Source: Cloeon dipterum
Lineage: Eukaryota; Arthropoda; Insecta; Ephemeroptera; Baetidae
Length of the DNA: 64,000 nt
NCBI RefSeq assembly: GCF_949628265.1
Contig: NC_088789.1
Coordinates: forward strand, 11,214,886 to 11,278,885
Direction of reading: 5' to 3'
The notes under the pieces are model-generated. The model searched no databases and was not told the origin of the DNA. It saw only the letters and a program-made list of their open reading frames with translations. The stretch's first letter is position 1. Every line of letters begins with the position of its first letter. This document shows, piece after piece, positions 24,701-35,900 of the stretch. Position numbers and translations under genes: made by a program.

Positions 24701-27700
24701 TAGTTACTTAGTTCACTTCAATACGAGTCAAACGATACTTAATTTTTGAAATTAGGACCACTACAACCTGATATTTGGGTGACACAAAGTTTTTTATTAA
24801 GACGCGGATGCATTAAAATGCTCGATGAGCACCAAATCTCGAACTAAACACAAAAAGGTGGTCCTATTTACAAAAATTAAGTACCGTTTGACTCGTATTG
24901 AAGTGAACTAAGTAACTAAATTGGTTTGAAGAAGACAATTACAAGTCAACGTCGTGCTAAGGTGTTGAAACGGACGAATAATGCTAAATTTCAGGTAATT
25001 AAGGGGTTAAAAGGGGGTTGGGGGTTGGTGGGTACTATACCCCTTTAGTGCACTTGGGGCCGTTAAAACAAGTCTAACGGTATTCGGTTTTTTCAAAATC
25101 GGATGATTGCAAGTCGAGATTTAATCGATCATCGATTTTTAGCAACCTCGGAAAACAAGATTTTTCGAAATTTTCATTTTTTATTAAAAAAATGAGGAAA
25201 AACGCCATTCCAAATTTTGACGTTTGTAGCTTAATTTTTTGTGCTCTACAAAATGGCTATGAAAAAAAAATTTCAATATATTATTCATTTTAAAATTTGA
25301 GTTTAAAATCCAAAAGTTAATTTTTATGACCTTGATCTTTGACCTACCACTTTGAGGTCAACATAAAAGCTGTTTGCCATGTTGAAACGAGTTAAACGTT
25401 TATTAAATTTTTGTTATAGTACACCCCTGAGCAAAAAGCTTTGAAGTATGCTCAAATAATTCCCAGATTGTGACCTTTGAACATCCGCGTCGAGTTTTTG
25501 GATTGATTATACCCCCAAATCTCAGGTTCGAACCAACAGAATTAAAAAATAACCACCGCTAAATTCCAACGGTGGTTAGTTTTTTCAATTCTAATGGTTA
25601 AAACCCGAGATTTGGAGTTGCAAAACTATCTCAGTATTGTCATCATGCGCGTGTATGTGGGCATTCTGCAAGAAGTAGTTTTCCTTTCTTTGTTTCTCAT
25701 CATCCTTACAAGCTGCTCTAACAGAAGTATTGGTATTGCATTTTATTTTACTAGTTTTCATGTATTATACCTTTAACATACTTCATTCACATTACCAACG
25801 AAATTATAAACAAAATGAATATTATGAGAGGTGCATGAGGTATGCATGTTTACGCGGCTGCCGGCTACTATCCTTACTTATTGGCGTTGTCACTAGATGA
25901 TGTTCCTGCTGTCAGAGGAGCATAATATTTGGATGGGGCATGTAATAGGCGCCAAAAATTTAAAATTTAAAAAAAAATGTGTTTGGTAACCCACTGTTAC
26001 TTACGCACTTTTTCAGATGCGCAACTTTACACATGCGCGCTTTTTACGGGTACACCAAAAACACATGCGCGCTTTTTACGGGTACACCAAGAACACATGC
26101 GCGATTTTTACGGCACCAAGACGATTTGCACATATTTTTGCTGCAGATAATAATTGTTTATTTTCCATAAAACCTTAAATATTTTTTCTGAAGAAATTAC
26201 ATTATGAAAATTTTCCTCTCAAAGCGACAGAAATAACTTTATTGTACTGTCCAACAATAGTTTTGGCTTCAGCCTAAAGTCCCGTATCACAAACCAAAGG
26301 AAAAATATTGGTGATTATTGAGATATTCCCCCAGTCAAAATTTTAATTTTTGGCGACGCTTGTAGTTAAGAATGACTCAATTTAGTATGAATCAACTCTA
26401 CCTCATTTTCAGGAGTGCCTTTTTAACAAAATAGAGACCTGGTCGCAGTTGAAAATGAACTACCTCCACCTGTACACCAGGCTTCGGCCTAGTTCTGATT
26501 GGCAGCTCAGCTATTCAAAAAGGTCTGTGGGAAGTTCAGGGATCAAATTAAATATTAATTTGGCGGTGTAGTGAACTGATGAGCGTTGCTCGTTACTGCC
26601 AAGATCGCTTCCTCACGTTGGTGCCTGTTTTGGATGTCGAAGACTGCGTGGAAGAGTCACAGCTCTCACTCATGTGGCCAGTGTTTCAGCAACTAGTTGC
26701 TAGTTTCCCTAACGTTGAGTAAGTGTTAAATAAACATTTAGAAGTAAGTTACTGATCTTGCTAAGATCTCGCACATTATTTTTGGGGGAAATTCTCTAAT
26801 GTTAAAACAGCCATTAGGGTAATTAGGAATCAAAAGTTTGAAACGAGGGCTGTAATTTAATTAAATTAACTTTTTCTTATTCAAATCCATTGTTCTCAAC
26901 GTTTTTATTTATCTTTTAGTTAGTGTTTCATACATTAAAAATGCTTTCTTGTTCTTGCAGGCTAATTCACATAGGGCCTCGCTTGAGCAGCCTGCTACTA
27001 CCGCAACAAACACCAAATGGTTTTATCAATGGTGATAGTTACCATGCGTACACTAATTCGCTAGGTATTTCAAAAGTTTGGCATCTCCTCACTCTTCCAA
27101 CACATGTGACACTCATGCTGTGCTGCAACAATCTAGCGCAGAGTTATGATTTGCCACCAAATGTCATCTTGATGGAGTATGGATTCCAGGTTAATGAATT
27201 TTCTTGATCCTTTAAAACTCTCTGTGTATGCCTTAGATTTTATATTTTTGATTGCTTACTCAAAAATTTCTTAGATAATTCAACAAAATTAGAATTTCCG
27301 CCTTTGATGATCTTACTCTTGCATTGTTAAATTTGCAATGTAATCCAGAGGCTATAACAATTTTGAGAGCTACACGGGAAGTGCTAACTCTAAAAGCTTT
27401 TGGTTAACACTTTGGATGCTCTCATACAAACGACATTTTAGAATAAATCAAACAGACTTTTACTTGCATTTCAAAACATGTTAATAGGAGCAATAATTAT
27501 TATTGGATGTAACCTATTTATCTACTCTGACTTCAAAGGCTTTTTAATCTATCTTCGGTGTAATTGATTTCAGGCTGATTATGATTTCTTGGGGAAAGTG
27601 AGACCTCATCTTGATGAAGGCAGGGCCATATGCTTGTGTCCTGGAACAGCAAGTTGGAACAGGTATAGGATTTTTATTTGGCAATCATTTTAACCTATCA

Positions 27701-29159
27701 GCTATCTCCATCTAGTCTTGCTGGATGTCCTGAGGCAGCCCTTTGCAATATCATGACGTCAGTGCAGGTTGCTGTTCAGTCAGGCACTCTGGGAATTGTG
27801 GCTGCTAATTGGTCAGGCCCTCATCATCTGACTCCATATCCATTTTCTTGGCCTGGATTTGTCGTTGCTGCGGGGCTCTCTTGGAACTCCAGTGCCCACT
27901 GGGTGAGGAAAGCTCAATTTTATAAATTCTTGGTGAAGTCTGATATTAATTCAAACATTTGGCCTTAAAAAATTAATCCTGCAATTAATTATGGATTCAA
28001 TCTTTACTGTTACAGTTTATTGTTTTTCACACTATCAGAAAATAATTTTTTTAAGCTACAAAATACATATTTTTTATTCTAGGAGTTTGTGCATTCATCA
28101 TTGGCGCCTTTACTTGATGCACATGTGTTTTTGGACACGCAAGGCCACATTGGACAAGCAATTCTAGAGTTGGGACACGCAGACACTTTGGCTCTGAGGG
28201 CTTCCAGAGGACAAGCGACTTCTGACCAATCCGATCTTCCTGCACCAACTTGTTCGCTTTTACATTGCCTGCTCACAGAACCTAACAACGTTAGCCTGGA
28301 GTTCCTTACGCCAGAACTATTTGCTGTAAAATTTACAAACAAAATTAATTAATATCTTCAACTAATTTATTTACACTTGCAGAGAGTTACCAAGCATGTG
28401 AAACGATGCCAGGCTAGCCTGCTGAGGGCTCATCTACATTGCCATTATTCAGAAATGGTGCTTCAAGAGTTGCAACTCACAGCAGACTTGATGATCACTG
28501 CTTGCAGGTAAGGTTTTCATAAAATGGAACAAAAACTCATTAGAATAATTCGCCAAGCCGTGTGGAAAATTAGTTGATGCGCGTAGTATCTATTCTATAG
28601 TCATCATTTGAGATCTGTGAAGACTGCATCTACTCTTTGTTGCTTTTGAAGTGCAAGGAGGCCATACTGAATTGTAAAAGGTGGTAAACTAAAGTCAGCA
28701 AACTTCATTGCTTGCTAGCTACCACATTGCTATCAGGAGTCAGCAGGGTTCCTTTTCTTGACGATTTTCTTTCAATAAAGCTTTTCTTATCTACTGAAAG
28801 TAGTTTCAAACCAGTTTTGAACTAGCTTAGCATTAGGGCGTCCTATGACAAATTTATTAAAATGATTACATGAACTATATCTCAATGGAGACTCTAAAAT
28901 ATATTGCAGGATTGGCCGTGCCTTGCTCAGCGTGGGCATGAACCCCAACAGCAACATGGGTCTCTCTGTGATAAACCTGGGAGTGACAAATCTGCCTCCA
29001 ACCTTCCGAACCGACATTGCTAACAAGTTGCTGGCGCTGATTGAACAGTACCGGGGCACTTGGTTGCAGCGCCATTTGCCTGCAGGGCTGCAGACCTCTC
29101 TTGTAGCGCTGACCCAAGTGCTCAACAGCTTTGTCCCAGACGACAATGTCAATTCCTAA
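21781..29159 (+). CDS. Ankyrin-repeat protein fused to a GH20-like (beta-hexosaminidase-like) region
   Basis: Seventeen in-phase exons give 933 residues: 21781-21874, 21960-22039, 22096-22250, 22316-22446, 22500-22635, 22698-22977, 23028-23206, 23261-23447, 23503-23682, 26413-26522, 26572-26718, 26961-27189, 27574-27662, 27716-27902, 28083-28325, 28383-28507, 28910-29159. Residues about 40-220 are ankyrin repeats (NTPLHWAASYGNRDIVSCL, GATPLHDAVSQNNVEIAEEL). A Ser-rich linker follows. Residues about 350-730 resemble glycoside hydrolase family 20: a GH20b-like pre-domain (SAGSLCALHYALVTLTQLI), IIQDHPALSHRGALIDISPL at the barrel start, and CPGTASWNSLAGCPEAALCN near its end. The usual HxGGDE catalytic motif is replaced by HIGPRLSS (about 563-570), so enzyme activity is doubtful. 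No signal peptide is seen, so it is inferred cytosolic. About 200 C-terminal residues are helical-looking. Function unknown. Confidence 0.85.
23824..23940. repeat. 32-bp subterminal tandem repeats, left arm
   Basis: Three full 32-bp units (23824-23855, 23856-23887, 23888-23919) and a partial fourth unit. Each begins GTAAAAA and contains CGCGCATGTGTTCTTGGTGT with few substitutions. Such arrays are typical transposase-binding or foldback-forming modules. Confidence 0.85.
25513..25617. repeat. Nested palindrome in the right arm of the foldback element
   Basis: About 105 bp that folds on itself: TAACCACCG and CGGTGGTTA surround a short loop (CTAAATTCCAA), and the pairing extends outward through AGAATT/AATTCT and CAAATCTC/GAGATTTG. 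It lacks an equivalent in the left arm, so it is probably a later, smaller insertion. Confidence 0.6.
26017..26111. repeat. 32-bp subterminal tandem repeats, right arm (inverted)
   Basis: Inverted counterparts of the left-arm array: two full units (26048-26079 and 26080-26111), a 17-nt truncated unit (26031-26047) and a degenerate end (26017-26030). Copy number differs from the left arm, suggesting unequal slippage within the array. Confidence 0.85.
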
Positions 29160-29964
29160 TTATTCCAACATTCATTCTGCTGGTGCTTTATTTGCATTCC
29201 TGGATTTCCTAATAGGCACAGTTTTCATTTAGGATGTGCTGTGATTAGTCTCAACACAAAAAAGAATCAAAATTTGAGTATTTAAGTTTGCATTTTGCGT
29301 GGCGGTTGTTATACAGTCATTTGTTAAAACATCAGGTCAGTTGGTCGATAATTAAAGCATTTTTGAATTTGTATATCCAATCGTTTATTCTTGACGTGTA
29401 TTATCATTCGCATATTATGGTATTATTTATGCACTTGAGCACACGGTGTTATTATTTTATTCAATTAAAAAATTAGTAATCAGAGAAAATTAGTATTTTA
29501 TTTCATTCCTGATGAATGGTCACATATTATATTAAATATCTCTTTCTATATTATCACAGAGATATCTTCAAAATAAATAATTCTTGTGAGTATTTTTAAA
29601 TACAGATTAATTTAGATATTACAAAATGCCAGTAAAAAAATCAAATTTTTAATAAAGGCTTGATACTAATTTGTGATTTGCGTGTGCGAGGTCGCTAGCA
29701 TGCCTTGCTGGCCATGGGCAAAAGCGATCCTGGCACAGGTAAGTGCGACACACGCGCCAGCGCCGTGCGCGGACCGTTGATGTACTGTTTGCAGGCGGCG
29801 AGGGCTCGGCCGGTCATCAGTTCTGCGCCGAGGCCGAGTTTAGTTCTACTCGTCTGCATTGGAGTCGACGAAGACGAGCACTGCAGTGTGAACGGGCGCC
29901 GCACATTTCGGAACTACTGCTTCTGAAACGCACACAAGATCGAGTGACCCTGCGGAGGCTCACC
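29160..29964 (+). other. 3' UTR of the ankyrin/GH20-like gene, intergenic, Appl 5' UTR
   Basis: AT-rich 3' sequence with AATAAA-type signals near 29572 and 29652, then a sharp shift to GC-rich sequence from about 29690. The GC-rich part leads into the Appl start and is probably its promoter and 5' UTR. It contains TCAGTT (29817-29822), an insect initiator match, at a plausible distance (about 145 nt) from the Appl ATG. A CAG/gtaagt donor at about 29739 could also mark an upstream UTR exon. Confidence 0.45.
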
Positions 29965-32900
29965 ATGTTGGGACTGAGCAACCGGGCTCTAGTGCTCTGC
30001 TGCCTCGTGCTGGCCGTCCGAGGGCCTTCGGTCCAGGTGAGTGTCCCTTTTCCAGCTCTTTCCGCGGCTAGCCGCGCTGAGAGCGCAGAGATCGATAGGG
30101 GCCGCACTTCATGCGCTTCTCGCCGCGGCCGTCCGCCCGCCCATCGATCCTCTCAGCTTCTTTTCCGAACGCCTGCTGTCAGCCTTTTCCGAGGAAAAGC
30201 TCTTCCTCGCCCCCTCTTCGGCCCGACTGGCTACTCATTTAGCCGGATCAGCCAAGCAAATTCGCGTTTTTGCAGCGCAATGTGACAGGTGCACCGCGCG
30301 CCGTGTGGGTGGCAGACCAAAGAACAAGTGGTCCTTTTAGAGAAACAAAACTCAAAACAATAATTAACTTTAGATTTTTAGCGTCTACACCAGGTTCATT
30401 TTTATTTATATAAAATTTTAATATGTTGGGTCCATTCTGTGAGATAAAATATTATATGAACGGGAAAAAGAGCAAAAATTTAGAACGCAGCAGTATTTTG
30501 ATAAAAAAAATTATGCGGTGACAGTAGCAGCCACTAATTTGACAAATTCAAGAATGCGATTTTCAAGATTTGTAAGATGCCTTACAAGCTATCTAAATAA
30601 ATTTGACAGACTCGTACTTTACAGTTAGTGATCTTAAAAATTAAAGTAGCAGACCGTTAATGGTTCTTTTCGAGCACGCACTGTGTAAAGAAATGTGCAA
30701 TTCTAAGAAATCCAAGTCGTTGCAAACAATGCCGACCCCACACCTTGAAAATGTTCTTTTCTTGGAAAAGTCGACAACTACAATTAAAAATAATTGTCCG
30801 GAAAATGTCGTGGGTCAATTTTAACCCGAGTAATGTTATGAAAATGTGTGCAACCCGTTTGAATAACTAAATCTAAATTTGGAACTAAACCTTTGTCTTT
30901 GATCCGCGTTTTATGTATTTTACAAACATGGCAGTACCAAAATTCCGTATCAACTCAACTGCAGGTATTGAGTGGATGCTGAAAAGCGCCGACACTTTTC
31001 ACTTTCAACCCCCCAGTACTTTGTGCATGGCTCTACCTTTGACATGAAATTATTGCATTGAAAAGACTGGTGTTGAATTTGCGCCGCTTTTCTTTGCTTG
31101 TGCAGCCATGAGCCAGTCATCCGTCGTTTCTACTCTTTCACACGCTCAGCCAGGTTAAAAGGGAGAAAAGGCAGGTTTGCAGCTCTGCAGGTTCTGCGGT
31201 CTGCGCCTAGAATATCACTGAAACCGCAGATTTGCGCCCTCTACTCTCGAAGCTTGTTGTTTGTACAGCCCAATCCTCACCGCAAGCAGCAAATCACAAC
31301 ATTATCCGATTATTAATATGCGCGGCACGCCCTTTGCGTAATTCGGCGTCACGCAGAAACGAACAAGGCCCTTTTAGCTTCGCAAGACGTCTCCGGATGG
31401 AAAAAAGGTTCGCAACATTCAGCTGACGATTGCACACTTCTATGACTTCCCTGGTGGGTTCAAAGTCAATAATGGAGTAACCGACAGCCAAATCACTTGC
31501 GGCGATTGCAGCATCACGAACAATATTTAGTTCTTAGAATCTCGCGCACTGGGTCTGCACATTGATTCCAATTTCGCCGCTTCTATCCTTGATGATTATA
31601 ATATAAACCGAGGGCTCTTTAAACTCATTTGTTTCAAATAATTCTAAAGCGGAAAATCGACCGTGTTCGGGTTTTTTTGCGAAATTTACTTAAATATATG
31701 ATCACGATCAGAAAAAATATATCATTTGGATAATATATCAGCGATTGTACAGAAAAATAGGCATTTTCGTAAGCCAAACAACAACTTAAAAACCTATTTC
31801 AATTTTGCTTATGGGGGAACACAATACAAAAGGAAACAAAAACGAAAAGTCTGCTGCGCAGAATCTTGAAACGTGAGAGCCGAGTTGGCAAATGATTTCT
31901 ATTCGCGAGTGCTGAGTTAAAGGCGCTGGTTGTTGTAACTTCAACTTCGCAGTCATGGATAATTACATATTAATCTCGCAAGTAAAATTAGTCGCTTTAT
32001 ACCGAGCGACAGAGCAATTAGGCCAAACTCGAGCTAGCTCTGATCGATTGAGCTTACAAAGTCGAGCGGAGAGTGTCGTGAATTGAAGAAAAGTGTCAAG
32101 GGAACCGCGCCAGATCCTCCGCGTTCAAGAAATTGATCGCCTTTTCTTTGCTTTGCTGTGACGAAAAAGGAATCATCATATCGACAAGTTCACTTGGTGT
32201 CACAGTGTGGTGAAATGCTCCTTCAAACCACAGACGGGGGCCCAAATCTCTTGAATTATATATTAATATTCTTGATTAAATTCGAATCGAAAGAAAAAAA
32301 AATTCAAAAGCTTACCGCATGATGTGTTTCTATAATTTTAAAATCGTTAGATTTGAAATAACAGGATCATTTCTAAACCCTTTGAGCTTTGTGGAATACT
32401 AATCCACGTCGTGTATTGTTTTTTTAACTCAGGATTCTTTTCCACTGCACAATGGTAATGATTTACATCAAACGGTATTCAGCTGGGAACAAAAGTTGGA
32501 AGTTTTGAAATGAATAGGACATTATTCAAATTAAGATGATTTATGTATATAGCATCTGGAAATAAAGGAGGAGGTATAATTGATAAGGGAATCAAGTTCG
32601 GAGGGCGAGGTGCGCGCATGGGAAACTAAACGCAGAGATATGGAATATATGCTGACTGGCAATGTTTACCTGAGATAGTTTACGACTTGACTCTTTTCAT
32701 TCCGAGAGTTTAACAGATAAGGGGGAGCAAGTCGCTTAAAATAGCTCCACAGTTTTGAAAGCATTTCCTGTTGAGACTTGGAAAATGTTAATTCTTATTT
32801 TCTTTTTGGATTAGGCATTGTAGCTTTCAATGAACAATATAGAGGTGATAAATTGCTGCACACAGCATTCCGATTCCATTCAAACCGTTTGAAAGAAATG

Positions 32901-35900
32901 TTTTTGCCATAAGCATCCAGCTGCCGTTGCCGTAAAATTCGGGCATATTCTGAGTTTGAATCTTTTTCTAAAAACAAGATATTCAATGCGAAATGCGTAG
33001 CGCAGTCCGGCTCCAGCAGCAAATAAGCCAGCAAACGTAATGGCTATGCGGGGAAATAAAGTTTAAATTGAATTTACGACGCTTTTTGCAAACATTAAGG
33101 ATGGAAAACAAATTTCTAACTCTCCTGCCTCTCAGTGAGTCGGCCTCTCAACAATGCAATTAAGAAGGCTGCATCAAAGTTGCAAGGGTGGCGCTTAAAT
33201 TGAATTATTTACCGCCGCTTAGCACATTACTACGCCACGAAATTAACGACATTTTAAGCGCGCGGTAATTACATCGGCGCGCCAACAACGGCAACTCGTC
33301 GCTCGTTGCAGCCGCCTCATTAATTTTTGCAGTGCGGCACCAAAAAAATCATCCTCGAAATCCAAAGTGGCGCGAGATGGATTGGCGGACAAATTGCAGC
33401 TGACTCAGTCGGACGAGCCGGGGCGGAAAGTTCATTAACTCGGCTGGTGAGGCTATAGCTCGTCAGCAGGGCCGAAATCACGCCGGGTTTTAATAAGTTG
33501 GTCGGTGCAGCAGCCTCTCTCGCAGGCAGGCGTGTCCCACTCACTGCAGTGGTTTACAAAGGGTTGTTGTCGAGGTGGTGGTGCTATTGTGTGACGTCAC
33601 AAAAGCACTTATCTCCTATGTGCCCGCCGCGACCGACGAACAGCTTCTTCTTCTCATGCTTTCAAGATATACACTTTGCGCTGTGCAGCCTCACCCCAAC
33701 GTTCTAGCCGCTGCAGTATGGTAATTGCCCTTGTCTCTGCAATGGCGCCAATTTCTCAATCAATTGGAAAAATGCAACACGGCGGAATGTAGTGACACTC
33801 CTTTTGTGTGCGAAATTCGGTTGAAAATGGAGTCGTCACCACAGAGATATATAAATCGGGAGGTAACGCGCAGTTCAAATATTTGTAAATTAAGATCTAA
33901 ACGTGCAACTTAGATTCGCACACTCAATTTCGCCAGAGCAAATCTTTGTTCTGCTCGGAAATCAAATACATTTCCACGTCGCTTGCTCATGTTTGACGAA
34001 TGATATCAGGGAGGAAGGAAGGCTTGCTTTCTTGCGAGCCGAGATGAGCATTTCGAGTTTGGCTAGCTCCGCCCTGAGCCAGTTTAATGTTATTAATACG
34101 CACACTGTCGTGGCTGTTGTGATGTTGTTAGCTGAGGCTGCGATAGTGGAGGAAAAGTGTCTTTCATGTTTCCGCGAGCAGCATCCTTGATTACGACCGG
34201 CTCCAGGCGCTCTGCAGCCTATACGCACAGCAGGGGTTGGGATGCAGGTGAAATCATTATATTGCGATTATCGCTCGCCTGCCATGCGTGCGTTCATTCC
34301 TGTCGCGAAATTGCCTTTCAGCCGGGCGAAATTTAATTCAAAGGGTTGAAAGGGAGCCTCAATTCGACGACGAGAATGCTTTATCGAATGCGCACGTTCT
34401 CTCTGCCTGAGGCTCTTTTCCGACTACCAATAAATCAATTTAATCCCGTGTAGGCAAATAGTCGATCAGGAGAATTTAATGCTTTCCAAGAAGTGAGTGA
34501 CTAGCCTTGGGAGTCTTTGGTCTCCGCCAAAAACTCCAGAGGATATTGATCGTGAACTACTGCTTAATTTAAAAAGATTTTTGCAGTCATTTTTTTGCAA
34601 GTCAACTTCTTTTGTATATTGATATTCCATCACACAGACACTTGGTAAAAAGTTAAGAAAAATTGTATCGGCTTGAGCAGTTGAAGAATCGACTGGCGAA
34701 GGGCTGAATTGTTCCAAAATGATATAATACCATCCTGTATGAATTGAAGGAATCATTTTTTTGCAAAATTGCGGATTTGTGCTTACATGACAAACACGTC
34801 AAAGAAAATAATTGTTTAATATTTTTGCCAAAAAATCTGAGTGACGGAGTGGTTTTTAGAATTTTTTATTCGGCCCCTTCGTTAGGGGGCAAGCGCTGGA
34901 GAGCATAAGTACTTTGCCAAATTTTCGATGTAAGTTAAGATTGCCATCACTAGGAAAATCCAACAATCAGCCACTGTAACAGTTGCTATCGTGAGCTCAG
35001 ATGACGTTAAAATGCGCTGGTCCAGCACTAGTCCACTAACACGACAGACAATTCCGAAAAATTCCAATTCCACTTTGGTTTTCTGAATTATCTGCAGTAA
35101 AAGTTAATTTACATTATTTTGCGAGCCTTAAAGTCATGCAAAGAAAAATAAATAGTCTGTTATGTTTTTGTGCCGAAAGTTTTCCTCGTCCTAATTCCGC
35201 GCTTTTTGTTTGCAAATTTTACGGTCCTGTGTTTGGCAGGAATTCAAGACGCGGTCCCCAAAGAGTAAAAAAGAGGGCCGACAGAAATTCTTCGCTCACC
35301 CCACTCATATCCTTTTACCCCGACAAAAGGATAAAAAGGAAAACACGCCTGCTTATAAATCAGGCCGTGTAAGTAAATAGCTCGCTTTCTCCGGGGGAGC
35401 ATCGCATTATCATCACTTTTCTTCTCGTCTTGCGCGCGCTCACATGCACAAAATGAGCCCATTTCGGTGGGGCAAAAATCTAGTGGCTGGATGTGACCGG
35501 AATGGCGAACCATGCTGCATTAGGGGCGCGCAGTCCGCGGGCAATTTATGTATTATTGAGGCGAAAGAGACGATGCAGAGGCCGGTGTGCACGTGCCCTC
35601 TGTCTGGCTTGGCACAAAATGTACAAATCTGCTCAGCTATTGGCAGCCGCCGACCCGCCCGATGCATTTTTAATGACCTACCTCGTCAAGAGGCAAGTTC
35701 TGATTGCGCTGCGGATGAAGTGCGAACATTTTGCTTTGTATCTTGATAACAAGATGATTTCCTCTCACTCAGAGCAGCTGCAGTACAGTTTGTCCGCAAC
35801 AGGATGACACGGGAAATGCATAAGTCCTCATACATATGTTCAATCTGAAATGCAAATCAATAATTTCGTTATAATAGAAACTACTTTGGACTGACACTAT

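Larger units (their letters stand above)
23812..26123. mobile_element. Foldback DNA transposon (non-autonomous, long inverted repeats)
   Basis: A 2.3-kb insertion inside intron 9 of the ankyrin/GH20-like gene. Its ends are inverted copies: CGTCCTGGTGGCGTAAAAAT at 23812 and, reversed, CGTCTTGGTGCCGTAAAAAT from 26123. ATTT flanks both sides (23808-23811 and 26124-26127) and may be the target duplication. Inner parts of the arms also pair: 24586-24765 with about 24855-25050, and about 24300-24560 with about 25070-25330. The centre of symmetry is near 24810. No transposase frame is present. The right arm is longer because of extra sequence between about 25330 and 25950. Superfamily not assigned. 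Confidence 0.8.

Noticed and set aside
25520-25535. GGTTCGAACC resembling a tRNA B box
   Set aside because: No A box, acceptor stem or cloverleaf can be built around it; it lies in the nested palindrome of the foldback element.
29743-30340. Open frames of 99-180 codons around Appl exon 1
   Set aside because: GC-rich leader and intron sequence; only the short ATG frame from 29965 gives a signal peptide and a donor in phase with the next Appl exon.
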